A program made the position numbers and the translations under genes. A DNA stretch of 39,034 nt from Streptomyces acidicola (GTDB lineage: Bacteria > Actinomycetota > Actinomycetes > Streptomycetales > Streptomycetaceae): assembly GCF_009377235.1 (NCBI RefSeq), contig NZ_VMNX01000075.1, positions 1 to 39,034 of the forward strand, read 5' to 3'. Shown here piece by piece: positions 7,569-15,013 of the stretch (positions within the stretch are counted from its first letter, which is position 1; each line of letters begins with the position of its first letter). Below the pieces are notes generated by a model, which worked only from the letters and a program-made list of their open reading frames with translations, had not been told where the DNA came from and made no database searches.

Positions 7569-8981
7569 GTGAAGCCGTCGCACGGAGAGCCACAGCCGAC
7601 GCATCCGTCACAGTCATCGCAGCAGCCGCAGTCGTGGAGAAGCGCACCCTTCGTCCCCTTGATCGCCGTGTGCGTGCTGGCGCTGGCCCTCGTCGCCACC
7701 TCGTCCGCGATGGGTGCCGTCGGCCACAGCGGCGAACCGGCGGCCGCCCAGCAGTCGCGTACGGCCCAGTGGCACTGGGTGAACACCTGGACCGCGATGC
7801 CGCAGCTCACCGAGCCCGGCAACATGCCGCCCCCGCCGTTCACCGGGAGCGACGCCGTCCTGGTCGACACCACCCTGCGGCAGACAGTGCGTGTCTCCAC
7901 CGGCGGTGAGCGCGTTCGGCTGCGCTTCTCCAACGCCTTCGGCGGCGCCGCGCTGCCCCTCACCGCGGTGACCGTGGCCCTGCCCCGGGACGGGCGGGCC
8001 GGAGTCAGTGCCATTGAGCCCGGGAGCCTTCAGCGGGTGACGTTCAACGGACGTCGGTCGGCCACCGTGCCGGTCGGCGCCCAACTGGTCTCCGACCCTC
8101 TGGAGTTCGACCTCCGGCCGGGCACCAACCTGACCGTGACGGCCCACCTCGCCGAGGGCCAGAAGTCCCTCGCGCTCACCTCCCACCCCGGCTCCCGCAC
8201 GACGTCGTACCTCCGGCACGGCGACCACTCGACGGCCGCGGACCTGTCCGGGGCGACCGCCACCGACCACTGGTACCTGCTGAGCGACGTCGAGGTCGTC
8301 TCCCGCGCCACCACGGCCGCCATCGCCGTCCTCGGTGACTCACTGACCGACGGCCGCGGCTCCACGACCAACGGCAACAACCGCTGGCCCGACCAGTTCT
8401 TCGACCGTCTCCAGGCGCATCCCGCCACTGCCGACGTCGCCGTCCTGAACCAGGCCGCGGGCGGCAACCGGGTCCTCAACGACGGCCTCGGTCCGAGCGT
8501 CCTCGCCCGCCTCGACCGCGACATCCTGGCCCGCAGCGGTGTCGCCTGGCTGATCGTCTTCGAGGGCGTCAACGACATCGGCACCGCGGCGGCCACCGAG
8601 CCCGCCCAGCGCGCCGTCACCGCCGACCTCGTCGCCGCCTACGAGCAGATCGTCGTCCGCGCGCACGCGCAGGGCATCCGTGTGTACGGCGCGACGCTCC
8701 TGCCGTTCGGCGGCAACACCCTGTACGACGACCCCGCCGGGCTGCGCGAGGCCTCACGGCGAGCCGTCAACGACTGGATCCGCACCAGCGGCGCCTTCGA
8801 CGCGGTCATCGACCTCGACCGCGCGGTACGCGACCCCGCGGACCCGCGCCGTCTGCGCACCGAACTCCACGACGGGGACTGGCTGCACCTCAACCCGGAG
8901 GGCTACCGGACCCTGGCCGCCGCCGTACCCACCCGGCTCTTCCGCACCCCGCCCCGGCCCTCCGGCCTCACCGCCGACTGA
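7569..8981 (+). CDS. SGNH/GDSL-family esterase, exported or membrane-anchored
   Basis: 470 residues. A short Gln/Pro/Ser-rich head precedes a hydrophobic segment at about 30-47 that can act as signal or anchor. A beta-sandwich-like domain follows (about 65-245), then the hydrolase domain with block I GDSLTDG (Ser about 258), block II GGNRVL, block III GVNDIG and block V DWLHLN giving the Asp/His pair. Such enzymes deacetylate polysaccharides or hydrolyse esters outside the cell. Its place after the CBM2 esterase and pectate lyases suggests a plant-polysaccharide role, for example removing acetyl groups from rhamnogalacturonan; that is inference. GTG 7569 was chosen because GGAAGG lies 11 nt upstream. 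Same direction as the esterase, but a hairpin lies between. Confidence 0.88.
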   Translation: MKPSHGEPQPTHPSQSSQQPQSWRSAPFVPLIAVCVLALALVATSSAMGAVGHSGEPAAAQQSRTAQWHWVNTWTAMPQLTEPGNMPPPPFTGSDAVLVDTTLRQTVRVSTGGERVRLRFSNAFGGAALPLTAVTVALPRDGRAGVSAIEPGSLQRVTFNGRRSATVPVGAQLVSDPLEFDLRPGTNLTVTAHLAEGQKSLALTSHPGSRTTSYLRHGDHSTAADLSGATATDHWYLLSDVEVVSRATTAAIAVLGDSLTDGRGSTTNGNNRWPDQFFDRLQAHPATADVAVLNQAAGGNRVLNDGLGPSVLARLDRDILARSGVAWLIVFEGVNDIGTAAATEPAQRAVTADLVAAYEQIVVRAHAQGIRVYGATLLPFGGNTLYDDPAGLREASRRAVNDWIRTSGAFDAVIDLDRAVRDPADPRRLRTELHDGDWLHLNPEGYRTLAAAVPTRLFRTPPRPSGLTAD

Positions 8982-9036
8982 ATGCGGCCGTACTCGCGGT
9001 GGGGGCGCGCGGCACGGTGCGGCCCGGGACGTCCGC

Positions 9037-10116
9037 TCAGGCGGACCGCAGGTACTGGTCCGGTACGTGGATGTCCGCGCCGAGTTCGCGGGCCGCGAGG
9101 CGGGCGAAGGAGGGGTTGCGGAGCAGTTCGCGGCCCAGCAGGACCGCGTCCGCCTCCTCGTTGACCAGGATCTTCTCGGCCTGCTCCGCGTCGGTGATGA
9201 GACCGACGGCGGCCACGGGGAGTGTGGCCTGGGCCTTCACCCGGGCGGCGAACGGCACCTGGTAGCCGGGGCCGACCGGGATGCGGACGTGCGGGGCGTT
9301 GCCGCCGCTGGAGACGTCCAGCAGGTCGACGCCGTGCTCCTGGAGCGCGGAGGCGAAGCGGACGGTGTCGTCGGCCGTCCAGCCTGCGTCCTCAAGCCAG
9401 TCGGTGGCGGAGATGCGGAAGAACAACGGCTTGTCGTCGGGCCACACCTCCCGCACCGCGTCGACGACGTCGAGGGCGAAGCGGATGCGGTTCTCGTACG
9501 AGCCGCCGTACGCGTCCGTGCGGTGGTTGGAGTGCGGGGAGAGGAACTCGTTGATCAGGTAGCCGTGCGCACCGTGGATCTCGACGACCTCGAAACCGGC
9601 GGTCAGGGCACGCCGGGCGGCCTGAGCGAACTGGCCCGTGATCTCCCGGATCTGATCCACGGTCAGCTCGTCCGGCACCGGGTGCCCCTCGTCGAACGCG
9701 ATCGCGCTCGGAGCCAGCGGCTGCCATCCGTGGGCGTCCGGCCCGACCGGCGCGCCACCCTTCCAGGGCCGGTCCGTCGAGGCCTTGCGGCCGGCGTGAG
9801 CGAGCTGGATGCCGGGCACCGTGCCCTGCGCCTTCATGAAGTGCGTGAGCCGGCGGAACGCCTCGACCTGGGTGTCGTTCCAGATCCCGAGGTCGTACGG
9901 GGAGATGCGGCCCTCGGGGCGGACAGCGGTCGCCTCGACGAGGATCAGGCCCGTACCGCCGGTGGCCCGGGCTCCGTAGTGCGCGAAGTGCCAGTCGCCG
10001 GGGGCGCCCGTGTCCGGTCCCTCGGGCGCGGCCGAGTACTGGCACATCGGGGCCATCCACACCCGGTTCGGGATCGTCACGTCACGGAGGCTGAGGGGCT
10101 GGGAGAGGGCGCTCAT
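9037..10116 (-). CDS. NADH:flavin oxidoreductase, Old Yellow Enzyme family (YqjM type)
   Basis: 359 residues. It has the YqjM-subclass N-terminus MAPMCQYS, whose Cys (about residue 25) tunes the FMN, then QLAHAGRKAS, the substrate-binding IHGAHGYLINEFLSP with its two His, and the C-terminal FMN phosphate site VGLITDAEQAEKIL plus GRELLRNP. These FMN enzymes reduce activated C=C bonds of enones, nitro compounds and quinones with NADPH, usually as detoxification. ATG 10116 has GGAG nine nt upstream; the ATG at 10131 lies inside that site. It is divergent from an ArsR repressor and shares inverted repeats with it, so induction by its electrophilic substrates is a reasonable inference. Confidence 0.93.
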   Translation of the reverse strand: MSALSQPLSLRDVTIPNRVWMAPMCQYSAAPEGPDTGAPGDWHFAHYGARATGGTGLILVEATAVRPEGRISPYDLGIWNDTQVEAFRRLTHFMKAQGTVPGIQLAHAGRKASTDRPWKGGAPVGPDAHGWQPLAPSAIAFDEGHPVPDELTVDQIREITGQFAQAARRALTAGFEVVEIHGAHGYLINEFLSPHSNHRTDAYGGSYENRIRFALDVVDAVREVWPDDKPLFFRISATDWLEDAGWTADDTVRFASALQEHGVDLLDVSSGGNAPHVRIPVGPGYQVPFAARVKAQATLPVAAVGLITDAEQAEKILVNEEADAVLLGRELLRNPSFARLAARELGADIHVPDQYLRSA

Positions 10117-10155
10117 GGTGAGCTGCTCCATTCGTCACGGGGCCGAAGGACGACT

Positions 10156-10211
10156 CATACGATAGGCATCGTAGTACGGGAGGTGTCAAACTACGATGCC
10201 TCTCGTACAAT
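10156..10211. promoter_or_regulatory. Shared operator/promoter of the OYE and arsR genes
   Basis: AGGCATCGTAGT (10164-10175) is inverted as ACTACGATGCCT (10190-10201), a perfect 12-bp inverted repeat with a 14-bp gap. A second overlapping palindrome is TACGAT...ATCGTA (10158-10173). For the minus gene, TTGACA at 10189-10184 is a consensus -35 with TATCGT at 10164-10159 (19-bp spacing). For arsR, TGTCAA at 10184-10189 and TACAAT at 10206-10211 (16-bp spacing) form a promoter. The repeats overlap both promoters, as expected for repression of both genes by the ArsR protein. Confidence 0.8.
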
Positions 10212-10240
10212 GGAGGTCTCGCGAATGAACTGGAGCCGAC

Positions 10241-10597
10241 GTGACCCCCGCCGCCCCTGCCGCCGCAGGCCGCGCCCTCCCGCACCCGGCGCGCGACGAG
10301 ATCCGGCTGGAGGGCGTCCTGCACGCGCTCTCCGACCCGATGCGTCTGCGGATCGTGCGAGAGCTCGCCGCCGACGGCGGCGAGCTCACCTGCTCGGACT
10401 TCGACCTGCCGGTCACCAAGTCCACGACCACGCACCACTTCCGAGTGCTGCGCGAGAGCGGGGTGATCCGGCAGACCTACCGGGGCACGGCCAAGATGAA
10501 CGGCCTGCGCGACGACGACCTAGACGACCTCTTCCCGGGGCTCCTCGACAGCCTTCTCGCCGCCGCCGCTCGCCAGGCCGCCCGCCTCGGTGGCTGA
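10241..10597 (+). CDS. ArsR-family winged-helix transcriptional regulator
   Basis: 118 residues. The winged helix-turn-helix runs from LEGVLHALSDPMRLRIVREL through STTTHHFRVLRESGVI and the wing RQTYRGTAKMNGLR. No metal-binding Cys pair of the ELCVCDL type is present. A single Cys lies in ELTCSDFDLP at the usual sensor helix position, so a thiol- or ligand-based signal is more likely than metal. It is divergent from the OYE gene and almost certainly binds the inverted repeats between them. GTG 10241 has GGAG about 7 nt upstream. Its last 78 nt overlap the 3' end of the convergent permease gene, unusual even for this compact genome. Confidence 0.9.
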   Translation: MTPAAPAAAGRALPHPARDEIRLEGVLHALSDPMRLRIVRELAADGGELTCSDFDLPVTKSTTTHHFRVLRESGVIRQTYRGTAKMNGLRDDDLDDLFPGLLDSLLAAAARQAARLGG

Positions 10598-11905
10598 ACC
10601 GGCCCTCGCGGGCAGGTGGTTGAAGAGCAGGTTCAGCACGATCGCCGTCAGGCAGCCCGCGCTGATCCCGCTGTCCATCACCGTCTGGAACCACTCCGGG
10701 AACTTGTCGTAGACCGTCGGCACCCCGACCGGCAGCATGCCCACGGCCACCGAGACCGCCACGACCGTCAGGTTGTTGTTGCCCCGGAAGTCGACTCGGG
10801 CCAGCGTGCGCAGTCCGCTCCCGGCGACCGTGCCGAACATCACCAGGCCCGCACCGCCGAGCACCGGCGCCGGGATCGCCGCGACCACCGCGCCCAGCTT
10901 GGGCAGCAGGCCGAGCAGCACGAGGATGCCGCCCGCGGTGGCGACGACCCAGCGGCTGCGCACGCGGGTCATGCCGACGAGGCCCACGTTCTGGGCGTAC
11001 GCCGTGTACGGGAAGGTGTTGAACACACCGCCGAGGACGGTCGAGAAGCCGTCGGCCCGCAGACCGTCGGCGAGCGAACGCGGCTCGACCTTCCGGTCGG
11101 TCATCTCGCCGACGGCTATCAGGTCACCCGTCGTCTCGGTCATCGTCACCAGGGCCACGACCAGCATCGACAGGATCGCCGAGACATGGAACGTGGGCAC
11201 GCCGAAGTGGAACGGTGTGCTGATGCCCAGCCAGTCGGCGTCCCCGACCCCGCTGAAGTCCGTGAACCCGAACGGCACCGCGACCGCGAGCCCCACGCCG
11301 ATGCCGACCAGCACCGCGATCCGGCTCAGGAACACGGGCGCGAACCGCTGCACGCCCAGCACCACGAGGAGTACGAAGGCGGCGAGCGCCAGGTTCTCCG
11401 GCTCCCCGAAGTCCTCCGCGCCCACCCCGCCGGCGGCCCAGTTGCCCGCGACGGGCAGCAGGGAGACACCGATGATGAGGATGACCGTGCCCGTGACGAG
11501 CGGCGGGAAGAAGCGCAGCAGCCTGCCGAAGACGGGTGCCAGCAGCATGATCGCGAGTCCGGCCACGATCACCGAGCCGTAGATCGCGGGAAGTCCGCCG
11601 CCCTCCGTCCCTATGAGCACCATCGGCGACACGGCCGCGAACGTACAGCCCTGCATGATCGGCAACCGCACCCCGAACCGCCACACGCCCACGCACTGGA
11701 TGAGCGTCGCGATCCCGCACACCAGCAGGTCCGCGGTGATCAGGTACGCCAGGTCGGCGGGCGGCAGCCCCATGGCTCCGCCGACGATCAGCGGGACCGC
11801 CACGGCGCCCGCGTACATCGCGAGCACATGTTGCAGGCCGAAGGCGGCCAACTGGCGTATGGGCGGGACTTCGTCCACGGGGTGCACGGGCGCGGGCGTG
11901 GCCAT
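10520..11905 (-). CDS. Nucleobase:cation symporter 2 (xanthine/uracil permease)
   Basis: 461 residues and about 12-14 membrane segments. NCS2 signatures are present: the QHVLAMYAGAVAVPLIVGGA start of TM1, the GCTFAAVSPM re-entrant loop, the TETTGDLIAVGEMT segment with the substrate-binding Glu in TM8, and the GGVFNTFPYTAYAQNVGLVGMTRVRSR motif region of TM10. The TYAQNVG-like sequence fits the xanthine/uric acid branch better than uracil, but this is not certain. It imports purines with protons or sodium across the plasma membrane. ATG 11905 was taken because CTGGAG lies 5 nt upstream; an earlier ATG at 11941 is less likely. The C-terminus extends into arsR on the other strand. Confidence 0.9.
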   Translation of the reverse strand: MATPAPVHPVDEVPPIRQLAAFGLQHVLAMYAGAVAVPLIVGGAMGLPPADLAYLITADLLVCGIATLIQCVGVWRFGVRLPIMQGCTFAAVSPMVLIGTEGGGLPAIYGSVIVAGLAIMLLAPVFGRLLRFFPPLVTGTVILIIGVSLLPVAGNWAAGGVGAEDFGEPENLALAAFVLLVVLGVQRFAPVFLSRIAVLVGIGVGLAVAVPFGFTDFSGVGDADWLGISTPFHFGVPTFHVSAILSMLVVALVTMTETTGDLIAVGEMTDRKVEPRSLADGLRADGFSTVLGGVFNTFPYTAYAQNVGLVGMTRVRSRWVVATAGGILVLLGLLPKLGAVVAAIPAPVLGGAGLVMFGTVAGSGLRTLARVDFRGNNNLTVVAVSVAVGMLPVGVPTVYDKFPEWFQTVMDSGISAGCLTAIVLNLLFNHLPARAGSATEAGGLASGGGEKAVEEPREEVV

Positions 11906-11981
11906 GGGTACTCCAGAGGCGAGCGGGCCTATCAGGGGCATGACAATGCAGGTCGGGACGGCTTGAACAGCACGAGACCGT

Positions 11982-11998
11982 AACGGGCTTGCACCGTT
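11982..11998. promoter_or_regulatory. Inverted repeat AACGG-N7-CCGTT upstream of the permease
   Basis: The palindrome lies 77-93 bp upstream of the permease start. It could be an operator for a purine-responsive regulator. The half-sites are only 5 bp, so this is tentative. Confidence 0.3.
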
Positions 11999-12084
11999 TG
12001 TTGATTTCGGCGGTGTTGCCGATGGGTGTCATGGCCACCGAAGCACGGGCGACCCTGGTACGGCCTGCCCCGCGGGCACCCCTG

Positions 12085-13428
12085 TCATGCGCTCCCGCTA
12101 CGCGCCGCCTCCAGCAGCGACTTCCAGTCCGGCAGCTTCACCACACCCCGCCCGAGCGAGGCCCCGAGCTCCGCCTCGGCCCGCTCGATCGCCTGCCACC
12201 CCGACCACTCCACAGGCGTGATGCCCGCCGCCCGCAGCGCTTCGAGCGGATCGCCGGACACCTTCCGCCGTGCGAGGACGGGGGCGTCCTCCAGCAGCGA
12301 GGTCACCGTCTCCTTGGCGCACGGCCGGTTGGTGCCGATCACCCCGGTCGGGCCCCGCTTGATCCATCCGGCCACGTACTCGCCCGGCGCCACCACACCC
12401 TCGCGCAGCACCCGCCCGGCCAGATGCGGCACTGTGCCGCGCTCCGCGTCGAACGGCAGCCCGTCGAGCGGCACCCCGCGGTAGCCCACCGACCGCAGCA
12501 CCAGCTGGGCCTCGATCTCCTCGTACTCGCCGGTGCCCGTCACCCCGCCCCGCCCGTCCGGCTCCGTCCGCTCGAAGCGCACCCCGCACACGCGGTCGCC
12601 GTCGGCGAGGAACTCGACGGGCCGGAGGAAGAAGCGCAGCGAGATCGTGTGCCGGTCGTCCCCGGTGGGCGAGGAGGCCCAGCCACGCAGCACCTCCACG
12701 TTGCGGCGCTGGGGGGCGGGCAGACCGGACGGGTCGACATACGCCGGATCGAGCTCCAGCTCCGACGGATTCACGCTCACCCGGGTGTCCGGCATGCTGC
12801 CCAGCTCGCGCAGCTCCTTGGTGGTGAAGCGCGCCTGCGACGGGCCGCGCCGGCCCACCATGTGGACCTGGGTGACCTCGCTGGCGGCGAGCGCGGCCAA
12901 GGCGTCCTGCGGCATGTCGGTGGGGCTCAGCTCCGTCGCGCCCCGGGCCAGCATCCGGGTCACGTCCACCGCGACGTTCCCGACGCCGATCACCACGGCC
13001 GCCCGGGCACTGAGCACGAACCCGTCCGTGAGAGAGTCCGGGTGGGCGCTGTACCAGGACACGAACTCGGTCGCCGACCAGCTGCCCCACAGGTCCTCGC
13101 CCGGGATGCCGAGACGCCGGTCCGTGGCGGCGCCCACGCAGTACACCACCGCGTGGTACAGCGCCCGCAGGCGCTCGACCGGCAGTCCGGCCGGACCGAC
13201 CTCGACGCCGCCCAGGAAACGCACCCGCTCGTGCTCCAGCACGGTCCGCAGGTTGTTCTGCAGCGACTTGATCTTCTCGTGGTCGGGCGCGACCCCGTAC
13301 CGCACCAGGCCGTAGGGGCACGGCAGCCGGTCCAGGACGTCGACGTGCACCGAGGGATCCTGCTGCACCAGGGTCTGCGCGGTGTAGACCCCGCTCGGAC
13401 CCGAGCCGACGACGGCGACACGCAGCAC
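12085..13428 (-). CDS. FAD-dependent ferredoxin-NADP+ reductase, FprA/adrenodoxin-reductase type
   Basis: 447 residues. The N-terminal FAD site RVAVVGSGPSGVYTAQTL, the family hallmark DRLPCPYGLVRYGVAPDHEK at about residues 33-52, the NADP site VIGVGNVAVDVTRML and the C-terminal AGWIKRGPTGVIGTNR with its FAD-contacting Gly/Trp are all present. It transfers electrons between NADPH and ferredoxins, for example those feeding cytochromes P450. No P450 or ferredoxin gene is adjacent, so it is probably a general partner. GTG 13428 was chosen because AAGGAG lies 6 nt upstream and the FAD motif begins immediately. It diverges from the DUF6214 gene. Confidence 0.92.
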   Translation of the reverse strand: MLRVAVVGSGPSGVYTAQTLVQQDPSVHVDVLDRLPCPYGLVRYGVAPDHEKIKSLQNNLRTVLEHERVRFLGGVEVGPAGLPVERLRALYHAVVYCVGAATDRRLGIPGEDLWGSWSATEFVSWYSAHPDSLTDGFVLSARAAVVIGVGNVAVDVTRMLARGATELSPTDMPQDALAALAASEVTQVHMVGRRGPSQARFTTKELRELGSMPDTRVSVNPSELELDPAYVDPSGLPAPQRRNVEVLRGWASSPTGDDRHTISLRFFLRPVEFLADGDRVCGVRFERTEPDGRGGVTGTGEYEEIEAQLVLRSVGYRGVPLDGLPFDAERGTVPHLAGRVLREGVVAPGEYVAGWIKRGPTGVIGTNRPCAKETVTSLLEDAPVLARRKVSGDPLEALRAAGITPVEWSGWQAIERAEAELGASLGRGVVKLPDWKSLLEAARSGSA

Positions 13429-13588
13429 GGGGGACTCCTTAGACGAGGAGATCGCTGATGCCTTCAGCATCGCACCGCACCGTCCAACACGGGAGGGACA
13501 CGAGCGGGACACCACCCGAGGGGGTGGCGCCCGCTGCGCTGACGGGGTGCCGTAGGGGCCCGGGCGCGCGTGGTGCTGCGCAGCGGAT

Positions 13589-14083
13589 GTGATCATTCCC
13601 TACGTTGTGCATGTGCTGGCAGAATCCTTCATTCACCTTTCTGGCCGGAACCGTCCGGACGGGGTCGTCTCCGTGTGGCCCGCGTGGGAAGTGCAGGAGC
13701 ACGACGGAGCCACGGCCTGGTACAACGCCCAGCTGATCTTCCCCGACGGTGCCCGTGTCGACGTACTCGCCGTGGTGTCCGAGGGGCACGTCCTCCTCGA
13801 AGAGGTACGGGCCCAGCCGTCGCTGTCCCTGGACGACCTGACCGTGCTCGCGGACTGGATCGAGGGTCCGCTCTTCGAGGCGTGCGGCGCCCGGTCCGCC
13901 TGGCCGCACGGCGTCGAGGGGCGGCGGCGCGTCGCCGAGGAGTACCGCGCCGCCCAGGAGCAGGGGATCGATCCGGTCCTCGCGGTGATGCGGGCGACCG
14001 GTCACAGCCGCCGCAGATCGCTCAAGCTGATCGCCGGAGCACGGGACGAGGGCTTCCTGACACCACGTCACACACGGCGTTAG
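13589..14083 (+). CDS. DUF6214-like streptomycete protein of unknown function
   Basis: Up to 164 residues, soluble, with no signal peptide or membrane segment. Visible features are HLSGRNRPDGVVSVWPAWEV, a GATAWYNAQL strand, SLDDLTVLADWIEGPL, and a C-terminal helical, Arg-rich part (HSRRRSLKLIAGARDEG) that could bind nucleic acid or a partner. I recall this pattern from DUF6214, a family confined to Streptomyces and relatives. The start is uncertain: GTG codons at 13589, 13607 and 13613 are all in frame and none has a good ribosome-binding site. 13613 would begin MLAESFIHLSGR, which resembles family starts best. Role unknown. Confidence 0.7.
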   Translation: MIIPYVVHVLAESFIHLSGRNRPDGVVSVWPAWEVQEHDGATAWYNAQLIFPDGARVDVLAVVSEGHVLLEEVRAQPSLSLDDLTVLADWIEGPLFEACGARSAWPHGVEGRRRVAEEYRAAQEQGIDPVLAVMRATGHSRRRSLKLIAGARDEGFLTPRHTRR

Positions 14084-14144
14084 GCCCTGTCGTCACACGC
14101 GGTGCCAGGGGACCCCGGCCGGTCGCCGTCGCGTGCGGCGGCCG

Positions 14145-14816
14145 TCACAGCATCTCGCGCATCCGGCTCATCTCCGCCGTCTGCTGCGCGATCACGTCGT
14201 CGGCCATCTCCTCGACCAGGATGTTGTTGCCCGCGGCCTTCAGGTCCGTGGCCATTGTGATGGCGCCCTCGTGATGGGTGGTCACCAGTGTCAGGAAGAG
14301 CTGGTCGAAGGCCTTCCCCTTCGCCGCCCGCAGCTTCTCCAGCTGCGCCTCGGTGGCCATTCCGGGCATCGCCTCGTGCTGTTCGTGCCCGCCCGAAGTG
14401 TCCTTCTTCTCGCCGCCGTTGTTCTTCAGCCAGCCCTTCATGGCGTCGATTTCCGGCTGTTGCGCGGCCGAGATGCGCGCGGCGAGGCGCTTGACCTGGG
14501 TCGACTCGGCGCGGCTGGGCACGAGTGCGGTCATCTCCACGGCCTGGGTGTGGTGCTTGATCATCATCTGCGCGTAGGTGAAGTCCGCCGCGTTGGGTGA
14601 GTCGTCCTCCGCGCGCCGCTTCTTGGCGTCCTCGGCGGAAAGGGTCTCGGCGGCCTCGCCCGGCTTGCCGGGGGCGATCACCGCGGGCCCGGTCGCCTTC
14701 GCGGAGTCGGCGTCCTCGCCCGAGTCCGCCCCGGAGTCGCACCCCGCGAGCGCGAGCAGGGCAGCCGCCGCCAACGCCGGGATCAGTGGCGCGCGGGACG
14801 TACGACGAACGAGCAC
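14145..14816 (-). CDS. DUF305-family lipoprotein, putative copper-binding
   Basis: 223 residues. The lipobox ALAGC (Cys about 26) closes a lipoprotein signal, so the mature protein is anchored outside the membrane. The DUF305 four-helix domain shows two metal-like motifs: MMIKHHTQAVEMT at about 83-96 and TTHHEGAITMATD near 185, both with His pairs and Met. Family members are thought to bind copper, often in metal-stress settings. A Glu/Met/His-rich insert (HEQHEAMPGMA) adds further ligands. GTG 14816 follows AGGAGG at 6 nt. It is divergent from the LVIVD propeller gene with a 197-bp shared promoter region, a pairing I recall as recurrent in Streptomyces; the two may act together. Confidence 0.88.
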   Translation of the reverse strand: MLVRRTSRAPLIPALAAAALLALAGCDSGADSGEDADSAKATGPAVIAPGKPGEAAETLSAEDAKKRRAEDDSPNAADFTYAQMMIKHHTQAVEMTALVPSRAESTQVKRLAARISAAQQPEIDAMKGWLKNNGGEKKDTSGGHEQHEAMPGMATEAQLEKLRAAKGKAFDQLFLTLVTTHHEGAITMATDLKAAGNNILVEEMADDVIAQQTAEMSRMREML

Positions 14817-15013
14817 AGTGACCTCCTGGAGCACAGGAACTGACGTACACCTCGTGAGTGTTGGTGACCGGTCTAGCACGCTTCGGAGCATCAGTGATCA
14901 AAAATATTCATTACGAGTGTGTTGCCATCTGTTGATCTGTGCATGATGCGGACGATACTGCGGGGGTCCATGAACCGTTCACCAGCGAACGGCTACGAGG
15001 GAGGACGGACACA
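14817..15013. promoter_or_regulatory. Shared AT-rich promoter region of the DUF305 and LVIVD genes
   Basis: This 197-bp gap has an unusually AT-rich stretch at about 14895-14912 (gatcaaaaatattcatta) in a very GC-rich genome. It probably holds the divergent promoters. I could not assign exact -10/-35 pairs. Confidence 0.5.

Noticed and set aside
10616..11983. 455-codon open frame opposite the permease gene
   Set aside because: His/Arg/Gln-rich antisense frame with no domain; the permease on the other strand has all family motifs.
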